A stretch of 64,000 nucleotides of DNA. Origin: Hanleya hanleyi (Eukaryota; Mollusca; Polyplacophora; Lepidopleurida; Hanleyidae). The notes under the pieces were generated by a model, which was given only the letters and a program-made list of their open reading frames with translations, had not been told where the DNA came from and did not search any database. Of the stretch, positions 36,590 to 47,535 are shown one piece after another. The position numbers were made by a program, and so were the translations under genes. The stretch lies in NCBI GenBank assembly GCA_036873755.1, contig JAVTVY010033859.1:1-64000 (forward strand), written 5' to 3'. How positions within the stretch are numbered: the stretch's first letter is position 1; the number at the start of each line of letters is the position of its first letter.

Positions 36590-38700
36590 GTGCGCATGCG
36601 CCCTGGGCAAGTAGCGCTGGGGTGGACGTTTTAAGGTCTTGGTGGACCCTAGTGGTCCGATTGAGTCGGGTTAGGTGTCATTGTGAAGCACTCGTTGGGA
36701 AGCGTCCAACTGCATGCGCATGCGCAGTAGAAAAGGGGCATTGGAATGGACGTTTTGAGGTCTAGATGGACCCATAGTGGCCCGATTGGCCCGTGGGAGG
36801 GCTTATTTTGAAGTTCACTTCGTCGGATTGGACGGGTGTCTAGTCCGGTTTCATCATTCTGCGCATGCGCAGTCTGGCCTTGGTATAGAAAGCAGGCATT
36901 TCGGGGGTTTGTGGGGGCCTGTTGAGTGATTGAGGGACCATCCGTGGTCCGAATGAACCGTGTGGGGTATTATCTTGAAGCTCTCGGGTGTAGACTACGA
37001 TCTGTGGGATATTCACGTCATCTGTGACGTCATCAGTACGAGTAGTAGCGAAAGCGGGCGTTATTGGGGTCCGAATGCGTCGTGTTGGATGCCATCTTGT
37101 CGCTCTCGAGGCGTAGACCACGAATTGAGAGATGTCCACTTCATCTGTGACGTCATTGGTGACGTCATCAGTAGGAGTAGTAGCGAAAGCGGGCGTTTTG
37201 CGGGGGGTACGTGCAGGTGTGTTTGATGGACCATCCGTGGTCCGAATGCGTCGTGTGAGGTGTCAAAGTGAAACCCCCCTCGGGGTGTAGACCACGACTT
37301 GAGATGTCCACATCGTCTGTGACGTCATTAGTGAAGTCATCAGTAGAAGTAGTAGCCAAAGTGGGTATTTTGGGGTGTGAAGAAAGGTGTTTGGGGTAGA
37401 GATGGATCATCCCTGGTCCAAATGGCCCGTGCGTGGTGTCATCTTGTGGCTTTCTGCATGTAGACGACGCATGGTAAGGTGTTTGTTGGTAGTCGCATCG
37501 TGCTACGCATGCGCAGTAGTAACAAAAGATGTCATTTTGGGCGTGGAAAATGACATATTTGGGCAACCAAGGGACCCATCTTTGGTCCAAATGGACAGGT
37601 TGGTGCATCCTAGTGAAGCTTTCGTCGGGTAAAGTCAGACTGGCGTGTTTTTTATTGAAAGTCGCTCCAATCTGCAGATGGACAGTTGGGGTGTAGTAAT
37701 TAAAGTGGTCATTCTGGAGGAGCGCAGGGGTATATATCAGCGATTGAGGGACCATTCTTGGTCCGAATGCGTCGTGTGAGGTGTCAAAGTGAAACCCTCG
37801 GGGTGTAGACTACGACTTGAGGGATGTCCACTTCATCTGTAACGTCATTGGTGACGTCATCAGTAGGAGTAGTTGCCAAAGTGTGTATTTTGTGGGTGTG
37901 AAGGAAGGTTTTTGGGGTAGAGATGGACCATCCGTGGTCCAAATAGACCTTGTGGGGTGTCAACATGTAGCTCTCTGCATGTAGAAGACGAATAGTATGG
38001 TTTTTGCTGGAAATCGCATCGTGCTACGCATGCGCAGTTGGGCAGTAGTATCGAAAGATGTCATTTTGGGCGTGCGTGGGAGTGTGTTTGAGTGACCACA
38101 ATTGGTCCGATTGGGTCGTGGGAGGTGTCATAGTCAAGCACTCGTAGAATAGACCACAACTGGAGGGATGTGTCGTGGAAGTAAGGCTATGGCCCGCATA
38201 CGCAGAAACGGGCATTGAAAGGGACGGTATGGGGTCGAAATAGACCAATATTGGTCTGAATGAGTCTGGGGAAGTATCCGTTTGAAGCACTCGTGGCTTC
38301 GATTGGAGGGGTTGACGTCATTCTGCACATGCGCAGTCGTGGAGTAGTAGAAATATGACAGTTTCGGAAGTGCGCAAGGGCATCATATCACATTTGGGAG
38401 TATATTTTTCATCCAAGCATAGCGGATAGCGGGTGCCTAGTCCGCGCAGTTTGACCGTAATATAGAAAGCAGACGTTTTAGTGGTTCGTTTGTGAGTGAT
38501 TGATGGACCGTTCTTAGTCCTAATAGGTCGTGTAGGGTGTCAAATTGAAGCTCTCATGGTGTAGAGCACGACTTGGAGCATGTCATCTGTCTGTGTCGTC
38601 ATCAGTAGGAGTAGGAGCCAAAGTGGGCATTTTATGAGTGTGATGAAAGGTGTTTAGAGTAGAGATGGACTATCCCTGGTCCAAATGGCCCGTGAGGCGT
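36590..38700 (+). repeat. About 170-bp satellite array in the left arm
   Basis: The palindromic anchor 'ggaccatccgtggtcc' or a variant recurs at about 36642, 36768, 36937, 37229, 37402, 37570, 37748, 37924, 38092, 38243, 38503 and 38667, mostly 150-190 bp apart. Units also share 'ctctcgtggtgtagaccacg'-type sequence, 'tgtgacgtcatcagtaggag' and 'cgcatgcgcagtagtag'. Frames 37168-37755, 37387-37632 and neighbours on both strands are repeat-derived and not genes. Confidence 0.85.
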
Positions 38701-38828
38701 GCCCAACGCCCGACTTAACGCATGGACGCACTAACGATGTTGAGTGAGCGAGTGCCTGCGCGTGTGTGCGTATGTTAGTTAGCCGTCTCTCGTTCGGAAG
38801 ACATGGAGGCTCTGGAGAGCTGTCGCTG

Positions 38829-39146
38829 TCACTGTGTAAGACAGAACTGCCATGACCACAGCGTCAGGATCAATAGAGTAAAGACCATTGTGAAGTCAAC
38901 GAGCCGTCGCTGGTTCCGGCGTGAGCGCTCGTGGTTCATAGCCCGGGCATCATGAATGGTTGTCATAGTCCAGTAGTGGAGTCTGTCGAGAACCGCCTCT
39001 GTGAACTCTTCCAGGATCTGGCGTCGCCCCTCGTTGTCGTCGCCATCTCCAAACATGGACCGAACCACTGCTCGGTAACCGGTGAGTGAATTAACCACGG
39101 TTGCATGCTGTAAAATGCGAGTCGCGTAGGGATGGGTCTCCGTCAT
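38829..39146 (-). CDS. Unknown 105-aa ORF of the palindrome (left copy)
   Basis: The ATG at 39146 opens a 105-codon frame. Residues 1-80 are polar and helical (for example TGYRAVVRSMFGDGDDNEGR), followed by a hydrophobic tail (TMVFTLLILTLWSW) that could be a membrane segment. The mirrored copy in the right arm (52194-52466) keeps the reading frame through the same core, with many changes at third positions, which hints at past coding constraint. Just upstream, both arms keep an acceptor-like 'cctactgttgcag'. With the retrotransposon removed it would lie about 370 bp downstream of the zinc-finger ORF on the same strand, so the two may be exons of one gene. I do not recognise a family. It could be a transposon-encoded protein or a captured exon. 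Confidence 0.4.
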   Translation of the reverse strand: MTETHPYATRILQHATVVNSLTGYRAVVRSMFGDGDDNEGRRQILEEFTEAVLDRLHYWTMTTIHDARAMNHERSRRNQRRLVDFTMVFTLLILTLWSWQFCLTQ

Positions 39147-39318
39147 GGCTCTGCAACAGTAGGAATTGGGTCTGGTGTCCAGAGGAACATTTTATGGACG
39201 ATGTCACACATGCGCGCCTATACGTAGCTCTACGGGTGTAGTCCGTGCTAAGCACTACTCTGATTGGTCAGTCCACTGAGAGAACAACAACAAGGATTTA
39301 CAGGTCAATCATTTTATC

Positions 39319-39322
39319 ATCT
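39319..39322 (+). repeat. Target-site duplication of the Ty3/gypsy element, left
   Basis: ATCT here and at 47536-47539 flank the element. Removing the element and one ATCT restores 'caggtcaatcat...catcc', which aligns with the uninterrupted right arm near 52025-52045. Confidence 0.8.
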
Positions 39323-40485
39323 TGTGACGAAAATGCCCGTGACCTGAAGAATGTCATTTTCGTTCTACGCTGACATTCTAAATAACATTGTGAATGGACC
39401 GATAATGGTGGATATTCGACTTACCTGTATTAACTGTGCGCTGAAACTTTCAGCGAGGGACGCGTAAATATCCCTGACACGGATCTTGCATCGAAACCGG
39501 GCGAGAGAAGTCGAACTCTGTTGATCTGACACGAAATCCAACACCGCCTGAGTCTATACTTTCTGATGTTTGGACGCGCAATGGATTCTGGGAGCCAGAG
39601 CCTATATAAGACGCAGAGAATGGACGTTCGGCATTCTGTCCCAGACGATCGGCGGGTGAACATCGTGCGGGAGAGCACAGAGACAGGATCGCCGCAAATG
39701 CGCCGAAAGTGCCGAATTGACTGCCGAAACAGCGCCGAACCATCCGCCGAAGGGTTGGAAAGCCGAGAGCTTAGCCATAGCTTGGGGATAATAGATACTA
39801 ACACGCACAGTATCTGATGACGAGACGAACCGCCAAACGGGGATAAGATGCTAACACGCACAGCATCTGAAGACGAGATGTCCATCAACGGGAAATACAG
39901 AGCACCAAATATCCCACACTGCAGCCCATCACCCGAATACCATTTTACATGATTACATATATTTGCTTACATACAAGATCGTCGGCCTTAGGGACGGAAT
40001 AGATCTAATCACACTCACCTACGCTAGTTACCTACAGGCCTCGGCTAGAGGTGACGGATTACACAAGCTTACATCCACTGTACATATTTACACTGCCGCA
40101 GGGCTCGAATTATGCTTTGCCGCAAGTCTTGAATACTATTACAAATCATTGATATTAATTGACATTACACTGTAAGGTAATAATACGCCCCCGAGACCAG
40201 GGCATTATTACCACATATATATGCAGACAATCTGAACCTATTAACTCGTCCTTGGGTCAACGCCGTGAGGGCCGAAGTTGGGCCGCCGAAGACGTGAAGT
40301 CTGCCGAGCCGAAGACGGGTCGCCTTAGACGTGAGGTCTGCCGAGCCGAAGACGGGTCGCCGAAGTCGGGCCGCTGAAGACGTGAAGTCTGCCAAGCCGA
40401 AGACGGGTCGCCGAAGACGGGCCGCCGAAGACGTGAAGTCTGCCGAGCCGAAAGGGAGCGCCGCCGAATTCGGGCCGCCGAAGAC
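39323..40485 (+). repeat. 5' LTR of the Ty3/gypsy element
   Basis: Starts TGTGACGAAAATGCCCGTGA, with a TATA box TATATAAG at 39603-39610. The first 400 bp match the 3' LTR closely. Then comes a block of about 510 bp (39722-40235) that the 3' LTR lacks, followed by shared GC-rich tandem units ('gtctgccgagccgaagacgg'). It ends 'gccgccgaagac' directly before the primer-binding site, without the CGTCACA terminus seen in the 3' copy. Confidence 0.75.
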
Positions 40486-40503
40486 TGGTGGCAGCGGTGG
40501 GAT
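40486..40503 (+). promoter_or_regulatory. Primer-binding site for tRNA-Leu
   Basis: TGGTGGCAGCGGTGGGAT is complementary to the 3' end (…CCCACCGCTGCCA-CCA) of the metazoan tRNA-Leu with UAG or AAG anticodon, as I know it. It touches the 5' LTR end and overlaps the gag start codon at 40502. Confidence 0.8.
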
Positions 40504-43500
40504 GGCCAACACCGGGAAACCGATGGAGAAGGGACCACGCTGGGAAGAAATAAGAAAACCAAGCATGATGACTATTGGAGATGTCGGCGCCGAACTACGT
40601 CCAGCGGATAGCGACTCGCAGTCAGGCTGGACGAGAAGCCAGCGGCAGCTGTCCACAACGCCAACTCCAAGGGACCGAGAAGAGTCACGACAAGGAGTGG
40701 GGACCGGACGATCAGCGTTTGGGGCGCCGAAGAGAGTGGAATTGCTGGACCTGTCCACAGTAGAGCTGGACACAGTCCTATCGGCTCCCCCAGCTGACCT
40801 GTCGCCGAGACCTTCGAGGCAGACGTTATCCGACGTGAATGGAAGTTATCGAGCCCCTAAAGACTCTGGTTCTGATAACCACGGTCTCGGGGGCCGATAC
40901 GAACCCCGTGACGACTATTCGACCGTACAGATGATGGAAGAGATTGCCGAGCTACGACAAACCATCGGGTCTATAGCCGGGACTGTATCGATGATGGCGA
41001 GCCAGATGTCCAGAATCACCGACAGTCAGATACGGGAAAGAGAGGCGATCCGACGACCGGACACTGAAAACGACGCCGAAGAGCTGAATGCGAGTTGTGG
41101 AGCTGCTGAAACGGTTGGTGATAAACGCCGAACCGAATATATGTCCGGGTCGCAGCAGGGTTGCGATCAGACGCCACCGTCGCCGAAGAGAGGACGAGAT
41201 GAGCCCATGAGTTGGGGGCAGCCATTACAGACATCGACCCCTGCGGCTGAGGTGAGGCGACCGATGTTGACTGCGGCAAAGGCAGCTACCTATGATGGAA
41301 CGACGCCATTACGAGATTATCTCTCCCATTTCGACCACTGTGCTGCTATCAACGGATGGACATACTCACAACAGGGTCAATATCTGGCCGTCGCCCTCCG
41401 AGGATCTGCCCAGCAGCTTTTAGCCAGCTTGAAATCAGAACCAGGGAGTGCTGACTATGGACGATTGAGGGATGCCTTGGAGAAGCGTTTTGCCCCGCCG
41501 AATCAACTAGATTTGCACAAAGCGCAGTTAAAATCCAGATACCGCGAGAAGTCAGAAGATCTTCCGGGCTTAGCTCAGGCATTAGTTCGGCTTGCACAAC
41601 AGGCTTATCCCGAGGCCGGAGATGACGTACAGGATACCTTGGCAAAGGATCAGTTTTTGGAGGCTATTGGGGACGAGCTTAGATTTCTTGTATGGCAGAC
41701 GCGGCCGAAGACCTTAGATGCAGCTGTACACTCTGCTGTAGAAGTAGAAGCATTCAAGTTCTCGCAACGCCGTAAGACTTGGGCAACCGCGAAGTCCACG
41801 GTTCCTAGCAAAGATGAGGGATTAGCTGCAACCTCCGAGGATGACGAAGAATCTGAAGCTCGCCTGAGAAAACAGATCAAAGAATTGATGGAGGAAATAA
41901 TGCGAAAGTCTCAGCCTCAACCACGGCGACGACCACAAAGATACACCAGAGGTCAACAACGGACGTATGGGAATCGGGAACGAAGTAATGCTTGCTGGTC
42001 GTGCGGCAGAGAGGGTCATTACCGGGCGGACTGTCCAGATGTGTCCAGAACAGATGACTCTAAACCGCCCAGATCGCCCAAGAGTCCTCCCAAAGTTAAT
42101 ACTTCCGGGAAAGCTGGACTTTATTTACCTGCCAAGATCGGGCCAGTGAAGATGTGGTGTTGTGTTGACACGGGGGCGTCGATTTCCCTCCTGAGCGAGA
42201 AAGTATACAAGCAGCTGAGTCCGCGGCTCAGACCAGCCTTGAGTAGCCCATCTTACGCTAGTATTCGTATGGCTGACGGTACGCTGATGCCCCTGAAAGG
42301 TGAAGCTGATTTTAAAATCACTATAGACGGTACCACACGAACACAGAAGATGATAGTCGGAGATCTGACAGTGGACGCGCTTCTAGGGTACGACTTTCTC
42401 GGCACCCACTGTACCAAGATCGACACGGAGCGCCACAGGGTCAAGTATGGTGGCCGCTACATTCAATGCGAGGTCGTGGGGAGCGCAGGCTGTTACCGGG
42501 TAGCCGTGACCGAGACTGTGACTATTCCTGCTGGAGCCGAAGCCGTTGTAACAGGAAAAGTTCGTGGGGGCCTACCAGGCGAGGTAGGGATGATCGAAAA
42601 CGAACCGGAGTTTACCCAGAAGACAGGAGCCATGGTGGCCAGGGTCCTCACCGAGATTGACCGTGACCGCGAAGTCACACTGAGGTTTCTCAACTTGTCC
42701 TCAGATCCGACTGTAGTCCAGGCCGGGACGCTCTGTGGTCGTATGGGTGAAGTAGAAGTAGTGGGCGATCAAGTTTCGAGTGCGGCCGAAGCGTCGACGC
42801 CGAGCCGTGCGAAACCTAGTAGACAGAGGCCCGCCGTGCTGACCAGCGCATGTCCAGACCACCTTACAGATCTGGTTCGACGATCCAGCGAAGGCCTAGA
42901 GACAGACCAAGCCCTGGCTGTAGAAGATTTGGTCACCCGATATACTGACCTGTTCGCTAAGGACGATACTGATCTAGGTCGAACGACGAAGGTACAACAT
43001 CACATAAAGACTGGAAGTGCACCACCCATCCGCATTCCGCCGAGGCGACCGCCGATTCACGCCCGTGAAATGATCGATGAGCAAGTTGAAGACATGTTAC
43101 AGCGTGGAGTGGTCGAGCCATCCAGTGGACCGTGGTCAGCGCCGGTAGTTCTGGTGAAAAAGAAGGACGGGAAAATGCGCTTCTGCGTTGATTACCGTGC
43201 TTTGAACAAGATCACAGAGAAGGATGCTTACCCGTTGCCGAGGATCGACGACTCTCTGGATTCTTTAGCAGGTGCCAGTTGGTGGAGTACCCTTGACTTA
43301 ATGTCAGGGTACTGGCAAGTTGAAGTGTCCCCCGAAGATAGATGCAAGACAGCCTTTGCAACCAGGAAAGGTCTATACCAGTTCCGGGTTATGCCGTTCG
43401 GGCTCTGCAATGCGCCCGGGACCTTTGAGCGGCTAATGGAAGCCATCCTAGCAGGACTCCAGTATGATACGTGTCTCGTCTACCTTGACGATATCATCGT

Positions 43501-43690
43501 TTTTGGACGAACGTTTGACGAGATGATTCAGCGTCTGGATGGGGTCTTCGAGAGGTTAAAACAGCACGGTCTTAAGCTCAAGCCATCCAAGTGCGTCATA
43601 GGGGCACGACAAGTCCTTTATCTAGGCCACGTAGTATCACAGAATGGGATTGGAACAGACCCACAGAAGATCCGTGCTGTGCGAGACTGA
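40502..43690 (+). CDS. Ty3/gypsy gag-protease-reverse transcriptase portion, ends at an in-frame stop
   Basis: I take the start at ATG 40502 (MANTGKP). The longer open frame from 40331 only translates LTR tandem repeats. Domains, counted from this Met: a charged N-terminal region; a gag capsid-like segment (about 265-400, TYDGTTPLRDYLSHFDHC); a CCHC zinc knuckle CWSCGREGHYRADC at 498-511; aspartic protease active site DTGA at 556-559 with the later LLGYDFLG; reverse transcriptase with FCVDYRALNK near 893 and the catalytic YLDD at 994-997. The frame is closed by TGA (codon 1063) where related elements have Trp in the RDW-P-P motif. The frame then stays open in the same phase, so this is one nonsense change in a fused gag-pol. 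Gag and pol are fused, with no frameshift. Confidence 0.9.
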   Translation: MANTGKPMEKGPRWEEIRKPSMMTIGDVGAELRPADSDSQSGWTRSQRQLSTTPTPRDREESRQGVGTGRSAFGAPKRVELLDLSTVELDTVLSAPPADLSPRPSRQTLSDVNGSYRAPKDSGSDNHGLGGRYEPRDDYSTVQMMEEIAELRQTIGSIAGTVSMMASQMSRITDSQIREREAIRRPDTENDAEELNASCGAAETVGDKRRTEYMSGSQQGCDQTPPSPKRGRDEPMSWGQPLQTSTPAAEVRRPMLTAAKAATYDGTTPLRDYLSHFDHCAAINGWTYSQQGQYLAVALRGSAQQLLASLKSEPGSADYGRLRDALEKRFAPPNQLDLHKAQLKSRYREKSEDLPGLAQALVRLAQQAYPEAGDDVQDTLAKDQFLEAIGDELRFLVWQTRPKTLDAAVHSAVEVEAFKFSQRRKTWATAKSTVPSKDEGLAATSEDDEESEARLRKQIKELMEEIMRKSQPQPRRRPQRYTRGQQRTYGNRERSNACWSCGREGHYRADCPDVSRTDDSKPPRSPKSPPKVNTSGKAGLYLPAKIGPVKMWCCVDTGASISLLSEKVYKQLSPRLRPALSSPSYASIRMADGTLMPLKGEADFKITIDGTTRTQKMIVGDLTVDALLGYDFLGTHCTKIDTERHRVKYGGRYIQCEVVGSAGCYRVAVTETVTIPAGAEAVVTGKVRGGLPGEVGMIENEPEFTQKTGAMVARVLTEIDRDREVTLRFLNLSSDPTVVQAGTLCGRMGEVEVVGDQVSSAAEASTPSRAKPSRQRPAVLTSACPDHLTDLVRRSSEGLETDQALAVEDLVTRYTDLFAKDDTDLGRTTKVQHHIKTGSAPPIRIPPRRPPIHAREMIDEQVEDMLQRGVVEPSSGPWSAPVVLVKKKDGKMRFCVDYRALNKITEKDAYPLPRIDDSLDSLAGASWWSTLDLMSGYWQVEVSPEDRCKTAFATRKGLYQFRVMPFGLCNAPGTFERLMEAILAGLQYDTCLVYLDDIIVFGRTFDEMIQRLDGVFERLKQHGLKLKPSKCVIGARQVLYLGHVVSQNGIGTDPQKIRAVRD

Positions 43691-45961
43691 CCTCCACCCG
43701 TTTCGCAGACCGAGGTTCGGAGCTTCCTGGGTCTCTGCAGCTACTATCGACGTTTCATCCGGGACTTTGCCACCATTGCAGCGCCGCTGCATACGCTAAC
43801 TGAAAAGAAGACAGTCTTCATATGGGACAACACAGCGCAGCAAGCCTTCGACACCCTGAAAGACAAGCTGACGACCGCGCCTGTGCTTGCTATGCCAGAC
43901 TTTAAGCTCCCTTTCATTCTGGACACGGACGCGAGTAACTTTGGCATCGGGGCCGTTTTGTCACAGGTGGTAGACGGAGAAGAGAAGGTCGTGGCATACG
44001 CCAGTCGTGTGTTGTCGAAGGCCGAACGAGCCTACTGTGTGACGAGAAGAGAACTACTTGCTGTTGTGCATTTCGTCAAATGCTTTCGACACTACCTGTT
44101 TGGGCGGAAGTTTTTGCTTCGCACCGATCACGGCTCGCTGAGATGGCTCATGCGGTTCAAGGAACCGGAGGGACAGCTGGGCCGTTGGATTCAGGCCCTC
44201 GGCGTCTACGATTTCAACATCGAGCATCGTCCGGATCGAAAACATGGTAACGCCGACGCACTGAGTCGTATCCCATGCAAACAGTGTGGTCGATCAAGCA
44301 GCGATGACGTTCAGGCAGCCGCCCGTGTGATTGAGATGGTGTCGCCAACCGAAGGATTCGGCCGAGCCCAGGCCGAAGATCCCGACCTACAACCTGTTCT
44401 CGACTGGGTGCGGCAAGGTAGCCGACCAAACCGAGAAGACGTCAGTCCGTACGGACTCGTCACGAAGAGCCTGTGGGGTGCCTTCCATATGTTGGAGATT
44501 TGCGATTCGCTGCTGGTTAGACGTTGGGTGGATGACCGTGGTAATGTCAAGCGACGACTGCTGGTTGTACCTCGTTCCTTGCGCCGTAAAGTGTTAAGAG
44601 AGTGCCACGACGGTCCCACCGGTGGACATCTCGGAGTAAAGAAGACTTTAGCGAAGGTGAGGCAGGCCTATACCTGGCCTGGCCTGCAGACGGACATACG
44701 CCAATGGTGCCGGAGCTACGATGTATGTAACAGAAGAAAGCAGGCTGGACGCAAACCGCGAGGACCACACAGTGGACAGATGACTGGTTGTCCGGGAGAG
44801 AGGATCGCAGTCGACATCCTTGGGCCCATGCCCGAGACGGGCAGTGGAAACCAGTATATTGCGGTCATCGGAGACTATTTTACTCGTTGGGTCGAAGCCG
44901 TTGCCATGCCCAACCAAGAAGCTCCTACTGTTGCACAGGCTGTGGTGGAACACTATGTGACCAAGTTCGGTGTTCCGATGGCGATCCATTCAGACCAAGG
45001 CCGCCAGTTTGAGAGCCGTGTCTTCAAAGGGATGTGCCGAATTTTGGGGATGAGGAAGACAAGGACGACGCCATACCACCCCCAATCGAATGGCATGATT
45101 GAGCGGTTCAACAGAACATTAGCCCAAATGCTACATGCCAGTGTTGACCGTCATCCAAGCGACTGGGACCTGCATATACCGCTTGTAGTGATGTCCTATC
45201 GTGCTACAGCCCATGAGACGACAGGATTTTCGCCGAATATGATGGTGTTCGGGAGAGAAGTCTCTCTGCCGTCTCACTTGGTACTGGGAGCTCCTCCACG
45301 TCAGCAAGTGGAACCTACAGAGTGGGTAGAAGAACTACGGGACGAGATGGACGAGGTTCATCGTAACGCCCGAGAAGTGACTGGGAAGAGCCTGCGGCGC
45401 CAGAAGAGGGTATATGATATCAAGGCCTTTCCGCAAAAGTATAAACCTGGAGATCAGGTTTACCTGTACATTTCTGCTCCCAGACGTGGAGAGAATCGAA
45501 AACTACGAGACCGCTGGGCAGGACCATACGTGATAAAGGAAGCTCTCACGGACGTGACCTACCGCATTGCAGATGCGGACGGAGGTCTCCGGGTTGTTCA
45601 CCATGACAAGCTGAAGCCTTTCTATGCTCGTGAGATGTCCACCAGTGAGTCAGAAGAAACGTCTGGCGACGATGGAGATGTAGAATTAGATGATAGCGTC
45701 GGACATGGGGCTATCTTTCCTTACCCCATGGAACCATCGACTGTCGTCAGAACGCCGACTGTTGACCGGCGACCTCGATTGACCCGGGGCGGGCGTGAGA
45801 TACGGCGACCACGGAGATTTGCCGATTTCGAGGTTGATTTGCAGTCTGCATCACCATTGGATCTCGAGATGGAAGCTTTACCCCCGGCCGAGGCCGAGAC
45901 AGAACCGCGGCGGACGACCCGAGGTCGAGTGATAAAACGCCCCACGCGTTATCGGGATTAA
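43691..45961 (+). pseudogene. Ty3/gypsy RT end, RNase H and integrase portion after the stop
   Basis: Same frame as the upstream part. It begins with the RT connection (TEVRSFLGLCSYYRRFIRDF) and continues into RNase H (ILDTDASNFGIGAVLSQ near 1139; GNADALSR near 1250). The integrase HHCC zinc domain is near 1366-1410 (H and H in ECHDGPTGGHLG, C and C in WCRSYDVC). The DDE core has D in AVDILGP near 1436, D in HSDQGRQFES near 1496 and E in GMIERFNRT near 1532. A GPY/F-type module (AGPYVI) lies near 1672 and an acidic, then basic tail ends at a TAA. It cannot be made from this copy except by readthrough or internal initiation (first ATG at 43892). Catalytic residues are intact by eye. Confidence 0.88.
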
Positions 45962-46206
45962 TGTAATTCGGCAGTGTTTGGTCAGTGCCGTGAAGCAGGG
46001 ATCTGATGTCTCCTCCTTCAGTGACGACCCAGCAGACCGCTGGGAGGAATGTCTGATGTAATTCTACCGTATTTAAGCCTTTGTTATTATACTGTGGACT
46101 ATCTACACATTCGGATAAAAGGCTGCGTGTTAATTCTACTCACCTGTGATTGGTAGCTGTGCCGAGCTCCACGACGAGGGCGTCGTGTTTTCGAAGGCGT
46201 GGGTAG
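45962..46206 (+). other. Retrotransposon 3' untranslated region
   Basis: 245 bp between the integrase stop and the 3' LTR. The bases just before the LTR (gaaggcgtgggtag) are only moderately purine-rich, so the polypurine tract is weak or diverged. Confidence 0.5.
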
Positions 46207-47535
46207 TGTGACGCAAATGCCCGTGACCTGAAGAATGTCATTTTCGTTCTACGCGGACATTCTAAATAACATTGTGAATGGACCGATAATGGTGGATATT
46301 CGACGTACCTGTATTAACTGTGCGCTGAAACTTTCAGCGAGGGACGCGTAAATATCCCTGACACACATCTTGCATCGAAACCGGGCGAGAGAAGTCGAAC
46401 TCTGTTGATCTGACACGAAATCCAACACCGCCTGAGTCTATACTTTCGCTTTATGGGGGCTGCCATGTTTGGACGCGCAATGGATTCTGGGAGCCAGAGC
46501 CTATATAAGACGCAGAGAATGGACGTTCGGCATTCTGTCCCAGACGATCGGCGGGTGAACATCGTGCGGGAGAGCACAGAGACAGGATCGCCGCAAATGC
46601 GCCGAAAGTGCCGAATTGACTGCCTATTGACTGAATTGCCTATTAACTCGTCCTTGGGTCAACGCCGTGAGGGCCGAAGTTGGGCCGCCGAAGACGTGAA
46701 GTCTGCCGAGCCGAAGACGGGTCGCCTTAGACGTGAGGTCTGCCGAGCCGAAGACGGGTCGCCGAAGTCGGGCCGCCGAAGACGTGAAGTCTGCCGAGCC
46801 GAAGACGGGTCGCCGAAGACGGGCCGCCGAAGACGTGAAGTCTGCCGAGCCGAAAGGGAGCGCCGCCGAATTCGGGCCGCCGAAGACGTGAGGTCTGCCG
46901 AGCCGAAAGGGGCTGCCGCCGAAGACGCTGTGGTGTGCCGTACGGGCCGACGCCGCCGAAGGGCTACTGCCAGGAGAGGCAGTGATACGGAGAGGATTCC
47001 AGAGACGATTAATAACGCTTAGATGAACTGGGCCGTGTAATCTTAGACACGGTAGACGTTCCATACAGTCCGGGGCTACGCCTACGACCGGAGGGGAGCC
47101 ACAGACGCCGTACCATACCACGACGAGAGCCAGTCTGGACGAGACTGGGCCGTAACGCGTCATAGATAGGGTCTCATGTATATATTGTATATTATTCGTC
47201 TTCCTCTTTAAGATAAAGATAACACTTAACGATAACGACCTCTAGAGTAGGGATCTTTATTACAGGTATTGTGCGCGTACAGAGCTGTGTACATAGCAGA
47301 ATACAATATTATTACTTTATTATTGCCTTGGTTGTTTCTACAGGCCCTCCCATCCTACCTCCTCGATCCAGACAAGGTGACAGGTTGAATCGGACCTTCC
47401 TCGTTGGCCAATTCCAGTCATACGAGACTGCGTTCACATCAGCCTGACAATTTGTCACAGGGGCCGGAGACCAGGCCGCCTCAAGTCTCGTGTACACCGC
47501 AAAGATAGACGTTTTCTGACCGCTCGAACGTCACA
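46207..47535 (+). repeat. 3' LTR of the Ty3/gypsy element
   Basis: Starts TGTGACGCAAATGCCCGTGA and ends CGTCACA before ATCT. Its TATA box is at 46502-46509. It lacks the 510-bp block present in the 5' LTR, carries 'cgctttatgggggctgccat' absent from the 5' copy, and beyond the shared GC-rich units it has a further 650 bp with 'gggatctttattacaggtat' that the 5' LTR does not have. The ORF 46453-47022 translates the tandem units and is not a gene. Confidence 0.75.

Larger units (their letters stand above)
39323..47535 (+). mobile_element. Ty3/gypsy LTR retrotransposon, 8.2 kb
   Basis: A full element has termini TGTGACG...CGTCACA, a 4-bp ATCT duplication, two LTRs, a tRNA-Leu primer-binding site and one gag-pol reading frame in the order gag, zinc knuckle, protease, reverse transcriptase, RNase H, integrase, which is the Ty3/gypsy (Metaviridae) order. 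No env and no chromodomain are seen. A single in-frame TGA at 43688-43690 interrupts pol. It is inserted in the left arm of the giant palindrome; the right arm is the empty site. Confidence 0.92.

Noticed and set aside
37168..37755. 195-codon minus-strand ORF
   Set aside because: Reads through the ~170-bp satellite; no match between unit copies at protein level.
39430..39888. Minus-strand ORFs in the 5' LTR (also 46314-46577)
   Set aside because: Antisense to the LTR; present in both LTRs only because the LTRs are copies.
40331..40501. N-terminal extension of the gag-pol frame
   Set aside because: This part translates the GC-rich tandem units of the 5' LTR upstream of the primer-binding site; the ATG at 40502 fits gag better.
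40165..40773. 202-codon minus-strand ORF
   Set aside because: Shadow of the LTR tandem units and of gag.
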